The notes below the pieces were generated by a model, which saw nothing but the letters and a program-made list of their open reading frames with translations, was not told the DNA's origin and did no database searches. This document shows, one piece after another, positions 26,797 to 35,775 of a DNA stretch of 64,000 nucleotides. The DNA is taken from the NCBI RefSeq assembly GCF_001632365.1, contig NW_024468519.1, positions 711,667 to 775,666 on the forward strand, written 5' to 3'. Origin of the DNA: Laetiporus sulphureus 93-53 (Eukaryota; Basidiomycota; Agaricomycetes; Polyporales; Laetiporaceae). The translations under genes and the position numbers were made by a program. The first letter of the stretch is position 1; each line of letters begins with the position of its first letter.

Positions 26797-27333
26797 GCAG
26801 GGCACTTATATATATTGAGCAATGACCCTGATCAACTCTGTGTAGACTATATATGCGGTTTGAACTGTCGTGATTGACGTATCCTGCGGACTCGAAGATG
26901 TGTGTCGTCACACTGTCGCGAGCTTGTTCTCTATGAAGCAACGCTTCTTACACGGTCCTCTCCTTTGCATAAGATGTAGGTATGCTTGTCGCTTGATATA
27001 ATGTGATGTATATCACAACAACAGAGTTATATGCTTTCCCTTTCTTCTCTGCTTACTGAGCACCGAGGGCGTCGCATGCGACTGAATGGCTATACCGCTG
27101 ACGATCAACATAACAAACCTTCGTCTGAGGCCCATACCACGCCTTGATCACCATCATGCTTATGGACGTTCGTTGAGTCACGCTCGTGCCATTGACATTG
27201 GCGACGACATCGAGGTACCCCTCTTCTTTTTAGCATCTCAGCTCACTTGGTGCTTCTACAGCTACCGGCGCACTGTGCCTTACCTGTTACAGTTATCTAA
27301 GTCGAAGGTGGTAAGTCAAACCCTATCATTCAT
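26797..27333. other. intergenic between tandem paralogues
   Basis: The 3' flank of membrane protein 1 and the probable promoter of membrane protein 2. No independent gene recognised. A small 5' exon of the second gene may lie near 27086-27310. Confidence 0.4.
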
Positions 27334-29149
27334 TTGATCCGTTTCATCAATGTTGGATGGTTGCTAGTGCTGACCTCGCAGTTGCTCCCCCATGCGTTTG
27401 GCAGTGCATTCAATATCGCGCCACGGCCCCATGCAATTCTTCCCTCCTTCGCAACCGTAAAGGCGAGTATTGCGACTCCCTTGCCACTCGCCATATCGCA
27501 AGCACCGGGCTCATACGTTTGTCACTCCTTAGCATCTGCCGATCCCTGACCTCGGACTGTCCTTTTCCCTCAAACGTTTTCCGCTTATGCAAGGCACGAT
27601 TGCGACATGACAAGCCAGTCATACGCCGATCCGTTGATGTTGGAGGACTGGAGGGGCACTGCGACGTGCTTTCATGGGTTCCAATATACATGTCCGATCA
27701 CAATCCCGGGCAATACTGGTACAACCCTACCTAAGAAGACCTCACCCTCTGTCCCAACATCACCAGCCTCTACTATGTCCACGAAGGCGACATACAGTAG
27801 CACGGTAGCGGTGACATCTGCAAAACCTTCCACGCAGATTCCTCCTATATCCTCTACTGCCACTGCGACTCGCACCAGCCAGCCTTCGCCTCCCGGCGTA
27901 TCTTCCGATACAAGCGTGGTTACCGACCCTCCAACTCCTCAATCAAGCAGCGCTCCGCCTTCCGCTTCCACAAGCTCCAATGCCGCAGGCGCATCACAGT
28001 CTCCCACTATTGGGACGGGCACCGGACCCAACCAGTCGACAACATTATCATCAGTTGCAATCGTCTCCTCAGCCTCTGAAAGCGAAATGTACGATACACT
28101 CAGATCAGCCTTGTGTCTACGCTTACACTCTACCTAGCACAAGCAGCGTGGACTCTAACGTGCCTTCAGACGCTAGTTCCATCATAGTCCCTTTCACAAG
28201 CATCGAGACGATCCGGAGTTCGGTCACCGTCACCGAACAAAGCACAACGTACACTACTTTGGAGACTTTCACGAGTACCTCCGTGTCGCTTTTGACGATG
28301 TACCCTTCTTCTGGCTCCTACAAGGAGGTTCCCTCTGGTACTTCTCCCGCTAGTAGCCCGCTTACCGCTTCCAGCACAGCTTCATCATCAACATCGAGGT
28401 ACGAATGCGATATTATCTCTCTCACGAACAGCATCTAACGATCTGTCTATCCTAAACGTATCCCGCTCACACGTACCCTCACCGAATCATCTTTACCTTG
28501 ATCGGCCTCTACCAGCAAGCATTCGTCCACTGGAAAGATCCTTGGCGCCATCCTCGGCATCCTCATCCTCCTCATACTCGTCCTAGGTCTCCTCTTCTAT
28601 CGCCGCCGCCGCCAGCGCGCCCGCGAGAAGAGACTGCGCACCTTCCTTGCCGCGCGGTACCCAATCAGCTCCTTCTCTCCCTCGCCCGTCCCTGCCACTG
28701 CCCCTGCAGAGCCCACGCCTCGCTCCCCGCCGCCCTACCGCTCTCCATCGATCAGGACCAGCGGCAGCAGCGCCTTTCTTACCGCTGAGAGCCACGTGGA
28801 ATCGCCCACCGATACGGACGGCGAAGTCGGGCACGTCATCAGCATGTACCGTTCCAGCTCGGCGACGCTCTCGCGTCTCTTAATGGTCTCCCCGCGGCTG
28901 GTCGTTGTCCCTCCGGCCAGCGCGGTAGATCAGGAGACGCGCGAGGCGGACCTGGCGACTCGTCCTACGCCTCAATCGGTAGATGGTTCGCTGCCGAATC
29001 CGTTTGAGAATCCTCCGGAGATGCTACCGTGGCAGACCAGCATGGGAGAAGTGGGGAATACGAGGAAGCACAGCATCCTGTCGGACTTGTCAGAAGGACG
29101 AGATGTAGTGGTGAGTCGGGAAATTCAGTCCCGCCTTCGGGAACTTTGA
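27334..29149 (+). CDS. Ser/Thr-rich single-pass membrane protein 2
   Basis: Tandem paralogue of the gene at 25342-26796. A frame starting at 27334 (MIRFINVGWLLVLTSQLLP) has a signal-peptide-like N-terminus, but its connection to the downstream exons needs introns I cannot place with confidence. From 27607 the ectodomain is dense in Ser, Thr and Pro. The exon at about 28138-28398 (TSIETIRSSVTVTEQS) ends in phase 2 with SR|S at the same place as in the paralogue. The last exon gives STGKILGAILGILILLILVL, a membrane helix, then the basic stop-transfer RRRRQRAREKRLR. The tail shares VSPRLVVVP, QETREADLA, LPNPFENPPEMLPWQ and a Ser/Glu-rich end with protein 1. The stop is at 29149. Probably a surface or wall-associated protein; function unknown. 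Confidence 0.62.
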
Positions 29150-29530
29150 CTAACAGTTATGCGTTTGATTTCAAAGACTGGGTACGCTGTCTAGGCAGCT
29201 CGCCGTGGCAGGCAAAGCCCGGACTTGTGAACTTCGCCCCATATCGTTTCCATTGGGAGAGCATTGCCTTCTGCTCCTTGATACCCCTACCTCTCAACGG
29301 TCTGTCAATACCGTTGACTGACATGATCATCGCAGCCAAATTCCGTGTAATCTGTCCATAGCTGTCAATGGCTATACCATCAGAGGTGTCCGAGGTGTAT
29401 CATACCATTCATCATACTATTCATTCCAAGCTACATATGGAGGAATCCCCCATTCGCGATCTACCTAACCTTTCGTGTATCTAGACTTCAGACCTCCGTA
29501 CCATGAATTGTGCGACATATGTTCTGTGGG
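29150..29530. other. intergenic between convergent genes
   Basis: The shared 3' region of membrane protein 2 and the minus-strand gene that ends at 29531. No gene seen. Confidence 0.5.
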
Positions 29531-30860
29531 TCTACTGCTGAATGAACGCATGGATAATCGTGTCAAAGATCATGTCTCCGAAGTTGATGTTGAACTGCGC
29601 CGTCTTCTCGCGCGCGGTCGCAAACACCTGCTTCATGAGAGATGCATCACGTATCTACCGCAGGAATCCTTGGCATAAGTATAGCTTCAACACACATCAA
29701 GAAAAGATTAGAGTGACTCACCCGGAACTCGTCAAATGTGATGTCCGCTCGCGGGACGAACAAGTCCACCGTGCGCATCGGGAGGTCCAAGACACGAAAC
29801 AGATCAAGCGGGAACTGCGCAATTGACGTGAACACCTGTCTAATGCCCCGAGTCACATCAGCCCTTCGAGCACATCTCAACGTAAGAGGTGTGAAACTCA
29901 CGACCACCACGGCGTCCACTCTCTCTGATACGGCCAGTGCACGCGCACCCATCGTCCCTCCTTGGCGATCATAACAAAGCTCCCGCGATCGGTGTCCCAG
30001 TCGCGCCGAAGCTGCGCGTCGACGGCGCCGAACGTATATAGTCGGCCCTCGCCGTTGTCGATGTGCAGCCGTTGCGTAGATGCGGTCACGCGCAACTCGT
30101 CCGTGTCGGCGTTGAGGAATGGAGGTGGACGATCAGAGTGGTTGGCTTGGTCGAGGCCGTTGGCGATGCCATCAGACTCGCGTTCATCTGAGGAGCTGTC
30201 TGAACTGTCGTGACCATCATCGGACTCGGATTCAGATCCGTCCTTGCTCGGACTTCCCATAGGACTCTTCCTGTGCTTCTCCGCCTTTTTGGATGTCAAC
30301 GGATCCGAGACCCCCGCAAAGCGAACAGTCGTCTTAAAATCGTCGCAGCGAAAGATTTGCCCCTTGAGGATCGCGCCTATGAGGTTCTCCCGCAATCGCC
30401 GGATCCAGTAGGGCGTAGCGCTGCTCCGATACACACGCACGCAGAACCCGTCGAGGACGACACTGATCCATGGCCCAGCAGTACGCTTGAACAGGTACGG
30501 GAAGACCCAAAAGGTCACGTCGAGCGAGACGACGGAAACATCACACGTTGTAGATCGGTAGACGATGTCGTACGCCGTGAAGGTAAGCCACCTCTGGTTG
30601 GAAGGCTTCGGGACGTGGTAACGGATGGAAATGGAGGGTGCGGAAAACGTGTAGGTGTAATCCCGCCCATAGAGCGCGCCGGAGTAGCGGACATCGTAGA
30701 GCGTTAGCTCACCGGGTGCGATCCTCCCAATTTTCAGCTCATGCCCGGAGAAAGGCCTATCCAGGAGGTAGGAGAAGAGGATGAGATTGACTGTCCAGAC
30801 GACCTGACCGGTGAACCTGAAAAAATTCAACCAACGAGCGGCGCGTCCGTCGACAAACAT
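29531..30860 (-). CDS. membrane-anchored protein of unknown function
   Basis: Three exons: 30860 to about 29899, about 29848-29724, and about 29650 to the stop TAG at 29533-29531; roughly 400 residues. The start at 30860 reads MFVDGRAARWLNFFRFTGQV and runs into one hydrophobic segment (VVWTVNLILFSYLL). The body is beta-rich in appearance: ELTLYDVRYSGALYGRDY, SAPSISIRYHVPKPSNQRW, VVSLDVTFWVFPYLFKRTAG, ISVVLDGFCVRVYRSSATP. A Lys/Ser/Asp/Glu low-complexity loop follows (about 30280-30180, SESESDDGHDSSDSSSDE). The C-terminus is amphipathic (FPLDLFRVLDLPMRTVDLFV, FNINFGDMIFDTIIHAFIQQ). One N-terminal helix followed by repeating beta strands recalls the N-termini of bridge-like lipid-transfer proteins (Csf1/Fmp27 class). 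That is only an impression; this protein is far shorter. Confidence 0.7.
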
Positions 30861-31163
30861 GTCGGCACTTGACCTCGATCACTGTTGTGTTGCGCTCGTT
30901 CGAAAGACGCGAGTGAGCTCCGCGAATTTCAAGAGATTGAGATAATGCGGTTCAACACTAATCAATTGAGTAAATTAAGAAGATAAACGACTGGCAGGAT
31001 GCATGGTAGGACTGCGCCTCGTGGCGCAGTACTAGTTGTAGGCCATGCATGGTGGAGGCTCCAGTGCGAATTCGAGACGTCATACCCAGTAGTCACATCC
31101 AGGTCACATCCAGTACCGGACGTCACGTCACACCGCGTTCAACCACGAACGTCATTCACGACC

Positions 31164-31529
31164 ATGTCCACCGACGAAACTCGCTCGCCACCACAGCCTG
31201 GTCCTCTTCTGTCCGATATAGCTGTCTTGAGATCTTTCATCGAGCAAGACGAGCAAGAAGGCGCCGATCCTGACATCGCAGAGCTCCTTAGACACCTGGA
31301 GACTGCGGAAGGTATCGCGGCAGGCGTGGAGAGTCAGGTGGATGAGATCATAGGCAACCTGGACGAGATACTGGGCACGCTGGAGGCGCATGAGCAGGCG
31401 ACGATTTCCAATCGCGAGAGTACCATCATACGGCGAGGCGACACGGTCGTGCAGGAAGAACAGGCTACTGTCGTGGTCACAGAGAGCGTGGAAGTCCAGG
31501 ACGGCAGCAATGAGCAGAAGGCAGACTAA
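31164..31529 (+). CDS. small acidic predicted helical protein
   Basis: A single-exon frame of 121 residues from ATG 31164 (MSTDETRSPPQPGPLLSD) to the stop at 31529. It is strongly acidic and helical in character, with heptad-like spacing in VESQVDEIIGNLDEILGTLE, suggesting a coiled coil. There is no signal peptide or membrane segment. It is divergently transcribed from the gene at 29531-30860, with 303 bases between the starts. The length and coiled-coil character would fit a small subunit of a complex such as BLOC-1 or KxDL, but I cannot name it. The frame extends upstream to 30999 without a stop; the ATG at 31164 is preferred because the upstream residues look non-coding. Confidence 0.65.
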   Translation: MSTDETRSPPQPGPLLSDIAVLRSFIEQDEQEGADPDIAELLRHLETAEGIAAGVESQVDEIIGNLDEILGTLEAHEQATISNRESTIIRRGDTVVQEEQATVVVTESVEVQDGSNEQKAD

Positions 31530-31923
31530 TATGACCCAGGGCTCACTCAGTCATCGTCCATAGGGCAGGTTTCGTGCACTTTGCTCGGTTTGTACAGTCC
31601 TCGGCGCATCGATTCAAGTTGCATTCGAGGTGCTCACTCAGGGTAATTCTAGAGTCAATTGCGCATCCTTTGACAATGTCCCTTGCGCTGTGGCTGCTGT
31701 CCAGCTTCTCTCGAATCTCCCTGAGCCAGAGGAGCAAACAATCCACATCGCGTCAAGACCGACAGTTGTTCCACGCATACTCCAGTGCCTGTCGTCCTCA
31801 GCAGTATGATAGAAAAGAGCGCAGGCAGACGTCGCATGCGAGAGGTAATAATAAAAGTAGGATGATTTTATTGTGCTTTTAAAACATGGAATTGTTACAT
31901 AAATGTATCTTCGCTTTGATTGA
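31530..31923. other. intergenic, no gene recognised
   Basis: Between the small acidic protein and the tRNA-Leu gene. Nothing recognised beyond an A/T-rich stretch just before the tRNA. Confidence 0.5.
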
Positions 31924-32012
31924 GGCGGAATGGCCGAGCGGTCTAAGGCGCTAGAATCAGGTCACGTGAATCTAGTCCGAACAGGGCGTGGGTTCGAATC
32001 CCACTTCCGTCA
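31924..32012 (+). tRNA. tRNA-Leu (CAG) with a short intron
   Basis: Cloverleaf read by hand. The acceptor GGCGGAA (31924-31930) pairs with TTCCGTC (32005-32011), including one G-T pair, with discriminator A 32012. The D-stem GCC/GGC encloses GAGCGGTCTAA. The anticodon stem CTAGA (31951-31955) pairs with TCTAG (31971-31975), leaving a 15-base loop. Reading it as a 7-base loop plus an 8-base intron after position 37 gives anticodon CAG (31958-31960) with G37 and the intron TCACGTGA. A long variable arm follows, as expected for a class II tRNA, then the T-arm GTGGG-TTCGAAT-CCCAC. CAG reads CUG leucine codons. The intron position is inferred from the canonical fungal rule; its exact limits could shift by one base. 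Confidence 0.9.
31931..32001 (+). promoter_or_regulatory. internal RNA polymerase III promoter (A and B boxes)
   Basis: A box TGGCCGAGCGG at 31931-31941 and B box GGTTCGAATCC at 31991-32001, both matching the TFIIIC consensus, inside the tRNA-Leu gene. Confidence 0.85.
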
Positions 32013-32025
32013 TTTATTTATTTGC

Positions 32026-32029
32026 TTTT
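32026..32029 (+). terminator. RNA polymerase III terminator
   Basis: A run of four T residues 14 bases past the tRNA-Leu 3' end, the minimal Pol III stop signal. Confidence 0.6.
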
Positions 32030-32216
32030 GATTCAATGTTAGTTTTGACCCGAGACATTTGAGACTATTTCTTGCCCTAAGTGAATCTTTGCAAATCTAG
32101 TTCAATGTTCTGATTTTTGGATGCATGAAAGATGAATTGCAGTGTGCAAAGTTATGTCACATGAATTTGGGGGACAAGCACTAGTCCCATGCATCTATAT
32201 TCTAGGTGGGCTTTTG

Positions 32217-32295
32217 ATTGCCTCAGTTGACAGGAGTGAGAGGTGTCCTTGAAATACTTTCAAGGACACCTCTCACTCCTGTCAACTGAGGCAAT
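32217..32295. repeat. perfect 38-bp inverted repeat with 3-base loop
   Basis: The left arm at 32217-32254 and right arm at 32258-32295 are exact reverse complements over 38 bases, separated by TAC (32255-32257). Flanking bases do not pair. The site lies 192 bases beyond the stop of the minus-strand sugar transporter and about 200 bases past the tRNA-Leu gene, so it falls in the probable 3' region of the transporter. A transcript from either strand would fold into a long unbroken hairpin. Confidence 0.97.
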
Positions 32296-32486
32296 GAACC
32301 CCCAAAGCTCTGCGAAAGTAAAATACTGTGACATCAAGACAAAATGAACATTTGGCTCAAAATGTTTCATAGTATGACCATCGCAGGACTCAACAGTCGG
32401 CAATTGAACAAAAGATATGATTTCACTGAGACAAAGCAATAGAAATACATGTGCATCGAGGTCGTAGTAAAAAATCATCATACATC

Positions 32487-34506
32487 TCATGCATCCACTT
32501 CGCTCTTCTCCTTTTCCTCGCGGACCTCCGTCGTCTGCATCTCCACCTTGTCGTGGAGGTGCTTCTCGGACGGGCGCCAGCCGCTCGACTTCCAGGGGAG
32601 CACCTTGGCACGGTACATCTCGTCGACCTCCTCGAGCGAGAGGCCCTTTGTTTCTGGAATGAAGAGGCACACGTAGCAGAAGCCGAAAGCGAGCATGCCC
32701 GCGAAGACGAGCAGGATGAGCGGGCCGATGTCGTCGGCGATGCGTGGCGAGAAGAGGGAGAGAAGGAAGTTCCATACCCAGTCTGCGTTGTCATAATGTT
32801 TGGTCAACGCGTGAATACGGGGAAGGTCGATGATGCCCACTCACTCGTCGCGCTACCGAGGGCGATGCACTTTGGCCTGACACGGAGAGGAAACGACTCG
32901 CCGAGGTACACCCATGGCGTCGGGCCCCAGAATATGGAGTATGCGAAGACGTGCAGCACAGCGAAGGCGATGAGGACGTTCCCGCCGGTCTTGTTGCGCG
33001 CGGTGAGTTCGCTTTGCGGTGTCCCGGATGGGGCGAGCATGAAATGGCCGGCGAGGCCTGCTATCAGGGCGCAACACGCTTCGAAGGCGGCGCCGGTCAT
33101 AAGCGACTGGTGCAGCAAATATCAGCACCGGAGTTTGTGTGCGGGAAATAAGCGGACGCACCCTGCGACGGCCCAGGGTATCAATCAGATACAGGGCGGG
33201 GAGGGTACCTGCTACCGAGACTGCTCCAAGTATGACTTGAATGACATAGGACGACAGGTCCGTGCCCGCGCTTTTGAAGAACGTATCGCCATAATAGTCT
33301 GTTAAATCAAATCACAGCATGTGAGCATTGTTCCAAGCATTCGAAAATGTATGATAGTGTTCACAGTAGAAGTTCTGGCCGTTCAATTGCTGAATGAACT
33401 GAAGCATCATGCCGTTGACAGTGCGCTTCCAGAGCATATTGCGGGTCGAGAAGCACTCCAGCCACGTCGCCTTTCCGCCATCGTTCTCAGCATGGATACC
33501 ATATTCGAGTTCATCAATGATCTCCACGACCGCCTGATCATCCACAGGCACACTGTTGAGTTCTGCAATAACCTGGCGTGCTTCATCTTCTCGTCCTGTA
33601 CCCAATAGATGACGTCTACGTAAACAGATTGTTCAGAATTCGATGGAATGCAGGTGTTATGATGTACTCACGGCGATTCCGGCAAAAAGAAAATTCCGGA
33701 AAGCAGGATCAAGCCCCAGAGCATCTGCAAACCGACTGGAATGCGCCATTCTGCAGAACCCTTCAGGTGGTGCGTGCCAAGGTCAACCAAGTAGCTAAAG
33801 AATATCCCCATGATGATCTGCACTTGGTACAGCACGATGAGCATGCCACGCAGTGCCTTCGGTGCCGTCTCTCCATTGTACAGAGGTACAATAGCTATCA
33901 TTGTAGGCCAGGTCAGCGTCGCATGAAGAGATGTCACGAGGAACAATTATAACCACGGACCGGAAAGAGCTCCCACACCCAGACCCGCGACGAATCTTCC
34001 CACTACCAGCTGTGCGATGGAATGGACCGTACTCGTCTGAATGACAGTTCCGATAGTGAAGATGAACGACCACATCAATATCGAGCCTCGCCGGCCGAAG
34101 CGATCTGACGTGAATGCCTGCCCGAGCGAGCCGACAATAGTTCTGCAACGTCGATGATAAATATAGTAAGGTCAAACGGTGATAATTCATTGCTCACCCA
34201 GCAGAGAGCAGAGACGTAATGATGGACTGGCGCGAGCTCGACAACGTGTACGAACCATCAGAGTTCTGCTGACCGAAGCGCTCGACGAAATCGTCCATGA
34301 TGAGACATCCCTACAGCCATTCGATCGGAAACGTTCCAATAGCAAGCATGTGAGCCGACGCACTGAAATGACACCAATGTCATATCCAAAGAGAAACCCG
34401 CCTGTCCCAAACAATGAGCATATTCTCAGCAGATGCGCCGCGTGAGCTTACCGAAAGCAATGAAGATGGCAAGCAAGATTGCTCTGCGATTCGAAGGGAT
34501 AGCCAT
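32487..34506 (-). CDS. MFS sugar (hexose) transporter
   Basis: Plasma-membrane proton-sugar symporter of the major facilitator sugar-porter family. The start at 34506 reads MAIPSNRRAILLAIFIAFG and is joined to GFLFGYDIGVIS, the helix-1 signature. Loop residues MDDFVERFGQQNSDGSY are typical of fungal hexose transporters. Further signatures: VGRFVAGLGVGALS in helix 4; PLYNGETAPKALRGMLIVLY (normally E(T/A)APKxxRG); FFLPESPR before the central loop; FIQQLNGQNFYYYYGDTFF in helix 7; DTLGRRRSL; IFWGPTPWVYLGESFPLRVR; and PETKGLSLEEVDEMY at the end of helix 12. An acidic cytosolic tail ends EKEKSEVDA with the stop at 32487. About nine exons join in frame. The E-W-R-I-P variant after helix 5 is slightly unusual. 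Exact substrate not assignable. Confidence 0.92.
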
Positions 34507-35775
34507 GGGGCTACCACCAGATACTACTACAGAGTATGACGCGGAAGGAGGGTCGAGTGAACGACTCAGGTCCACATTAGCTTCTCCGCTATACTTCTCT
34601 ATTTATCATGCGGGTGCATTGTTCAAACTCCACACGGCTCCGGTGATGGTATACTATGCTTCTGCGGGTGGAATGCTCAAGAGCGGCCCGGACTTGGACG
34701 GACATGCGGTCTGTGCGGAATGCGCCTCGTTTCAGCGCTGATTGGATTCTGGCGTGAGATCTCGCCGATAGCACTGATGTGGGGCCCCAGGGCCGTTGCG
34801 GGGAGTGGCAAAACAGTTCACCCAATGCCGTCAAGACTGTCATGAGACCGGAGGTTGTCTGATCGCAGCATCGTCGCAAGACCTGCTGATTCTGGCATGA
34901 AGGAATGCGATTGAAAGAGACTCGATATCGAGGGCAAAGGCTCGCGAGGAACTGGCATCCGAGCACATTGAATCAATAGACGCTCCACGATCACGTGGAA
35001 TATGTTAGCGGGTGGGCGCGCGTCAGGCTCGGAGCCAAGGGAGATGTCACCAGCTTGTAACACGGCAAAAAATTATTATGCCGCAGCGTCGGAGATGGGT
35101 GACGGTAGCAGCATCTTATTCTGCGCGTGCACCCCCTCGTAAAATTTCTCTCGCGGACGTAAATCTCCACTTGTAGTATGATGATGTGACGGAAGCTCAC
35201 GTACCGACACCGCGAATGATGAGCCGCGAAAAGGGACCGACGAGGAGCCCATCATGCAAATGCTCTAGATTGTTGCCCAAATTCTCTTGTCAGAATCTAT
35301 ATCCGAAGAAATTGTGAACAGTACCTGCTGCAGCCTGCGACCAGGTGTAGTGTCGTAAAAGGCATCTGCCTAGTGTGTCGACGGCGATCCCAAGCTTTCG
35401 TAAATATCGTCGCTGCTGCCATGAGCGGAGCCGATGTGCGGCTAAGCTCGGGCTGGTCGTGGCCAGAGTCTGCACATGATGATGGGGGCGTTCATCAAAT
35501 CACGGCTCCATATGAATGCAGCACATTCACTTGGTACGTAACATTGCCAACACCTTAAGATAGAACAGAATCTGTTGAAGACGTCAATTCGCAGCTGTTG
35601 CCGGCCCATCTACCTTCCAGCCTTGCCCAGGTGCACACCATGTGCCAAGGATCAGCGCTCGGACTTGAAGATATATCGAGCAATCACACCGAAAACTTTG
35701 CGCCCTCAGAAGAATTCGCTTTTCGTCAAGGTCATCAACTAATATACACGCCGGATAATACCATTCACAATCTGC
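34507..35775. other. intergenic, no gene recognised
   Basis: 1.27 kb upstream of the sugar transporter and beyond the 3' end of the repeat-precursor gene (minus strand). It should contain the transporter promoter. The frames seen (up to 125 codons on the minus strand, 34589-34966) have no motif and no sensible splicing. Confidence 0.45.
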
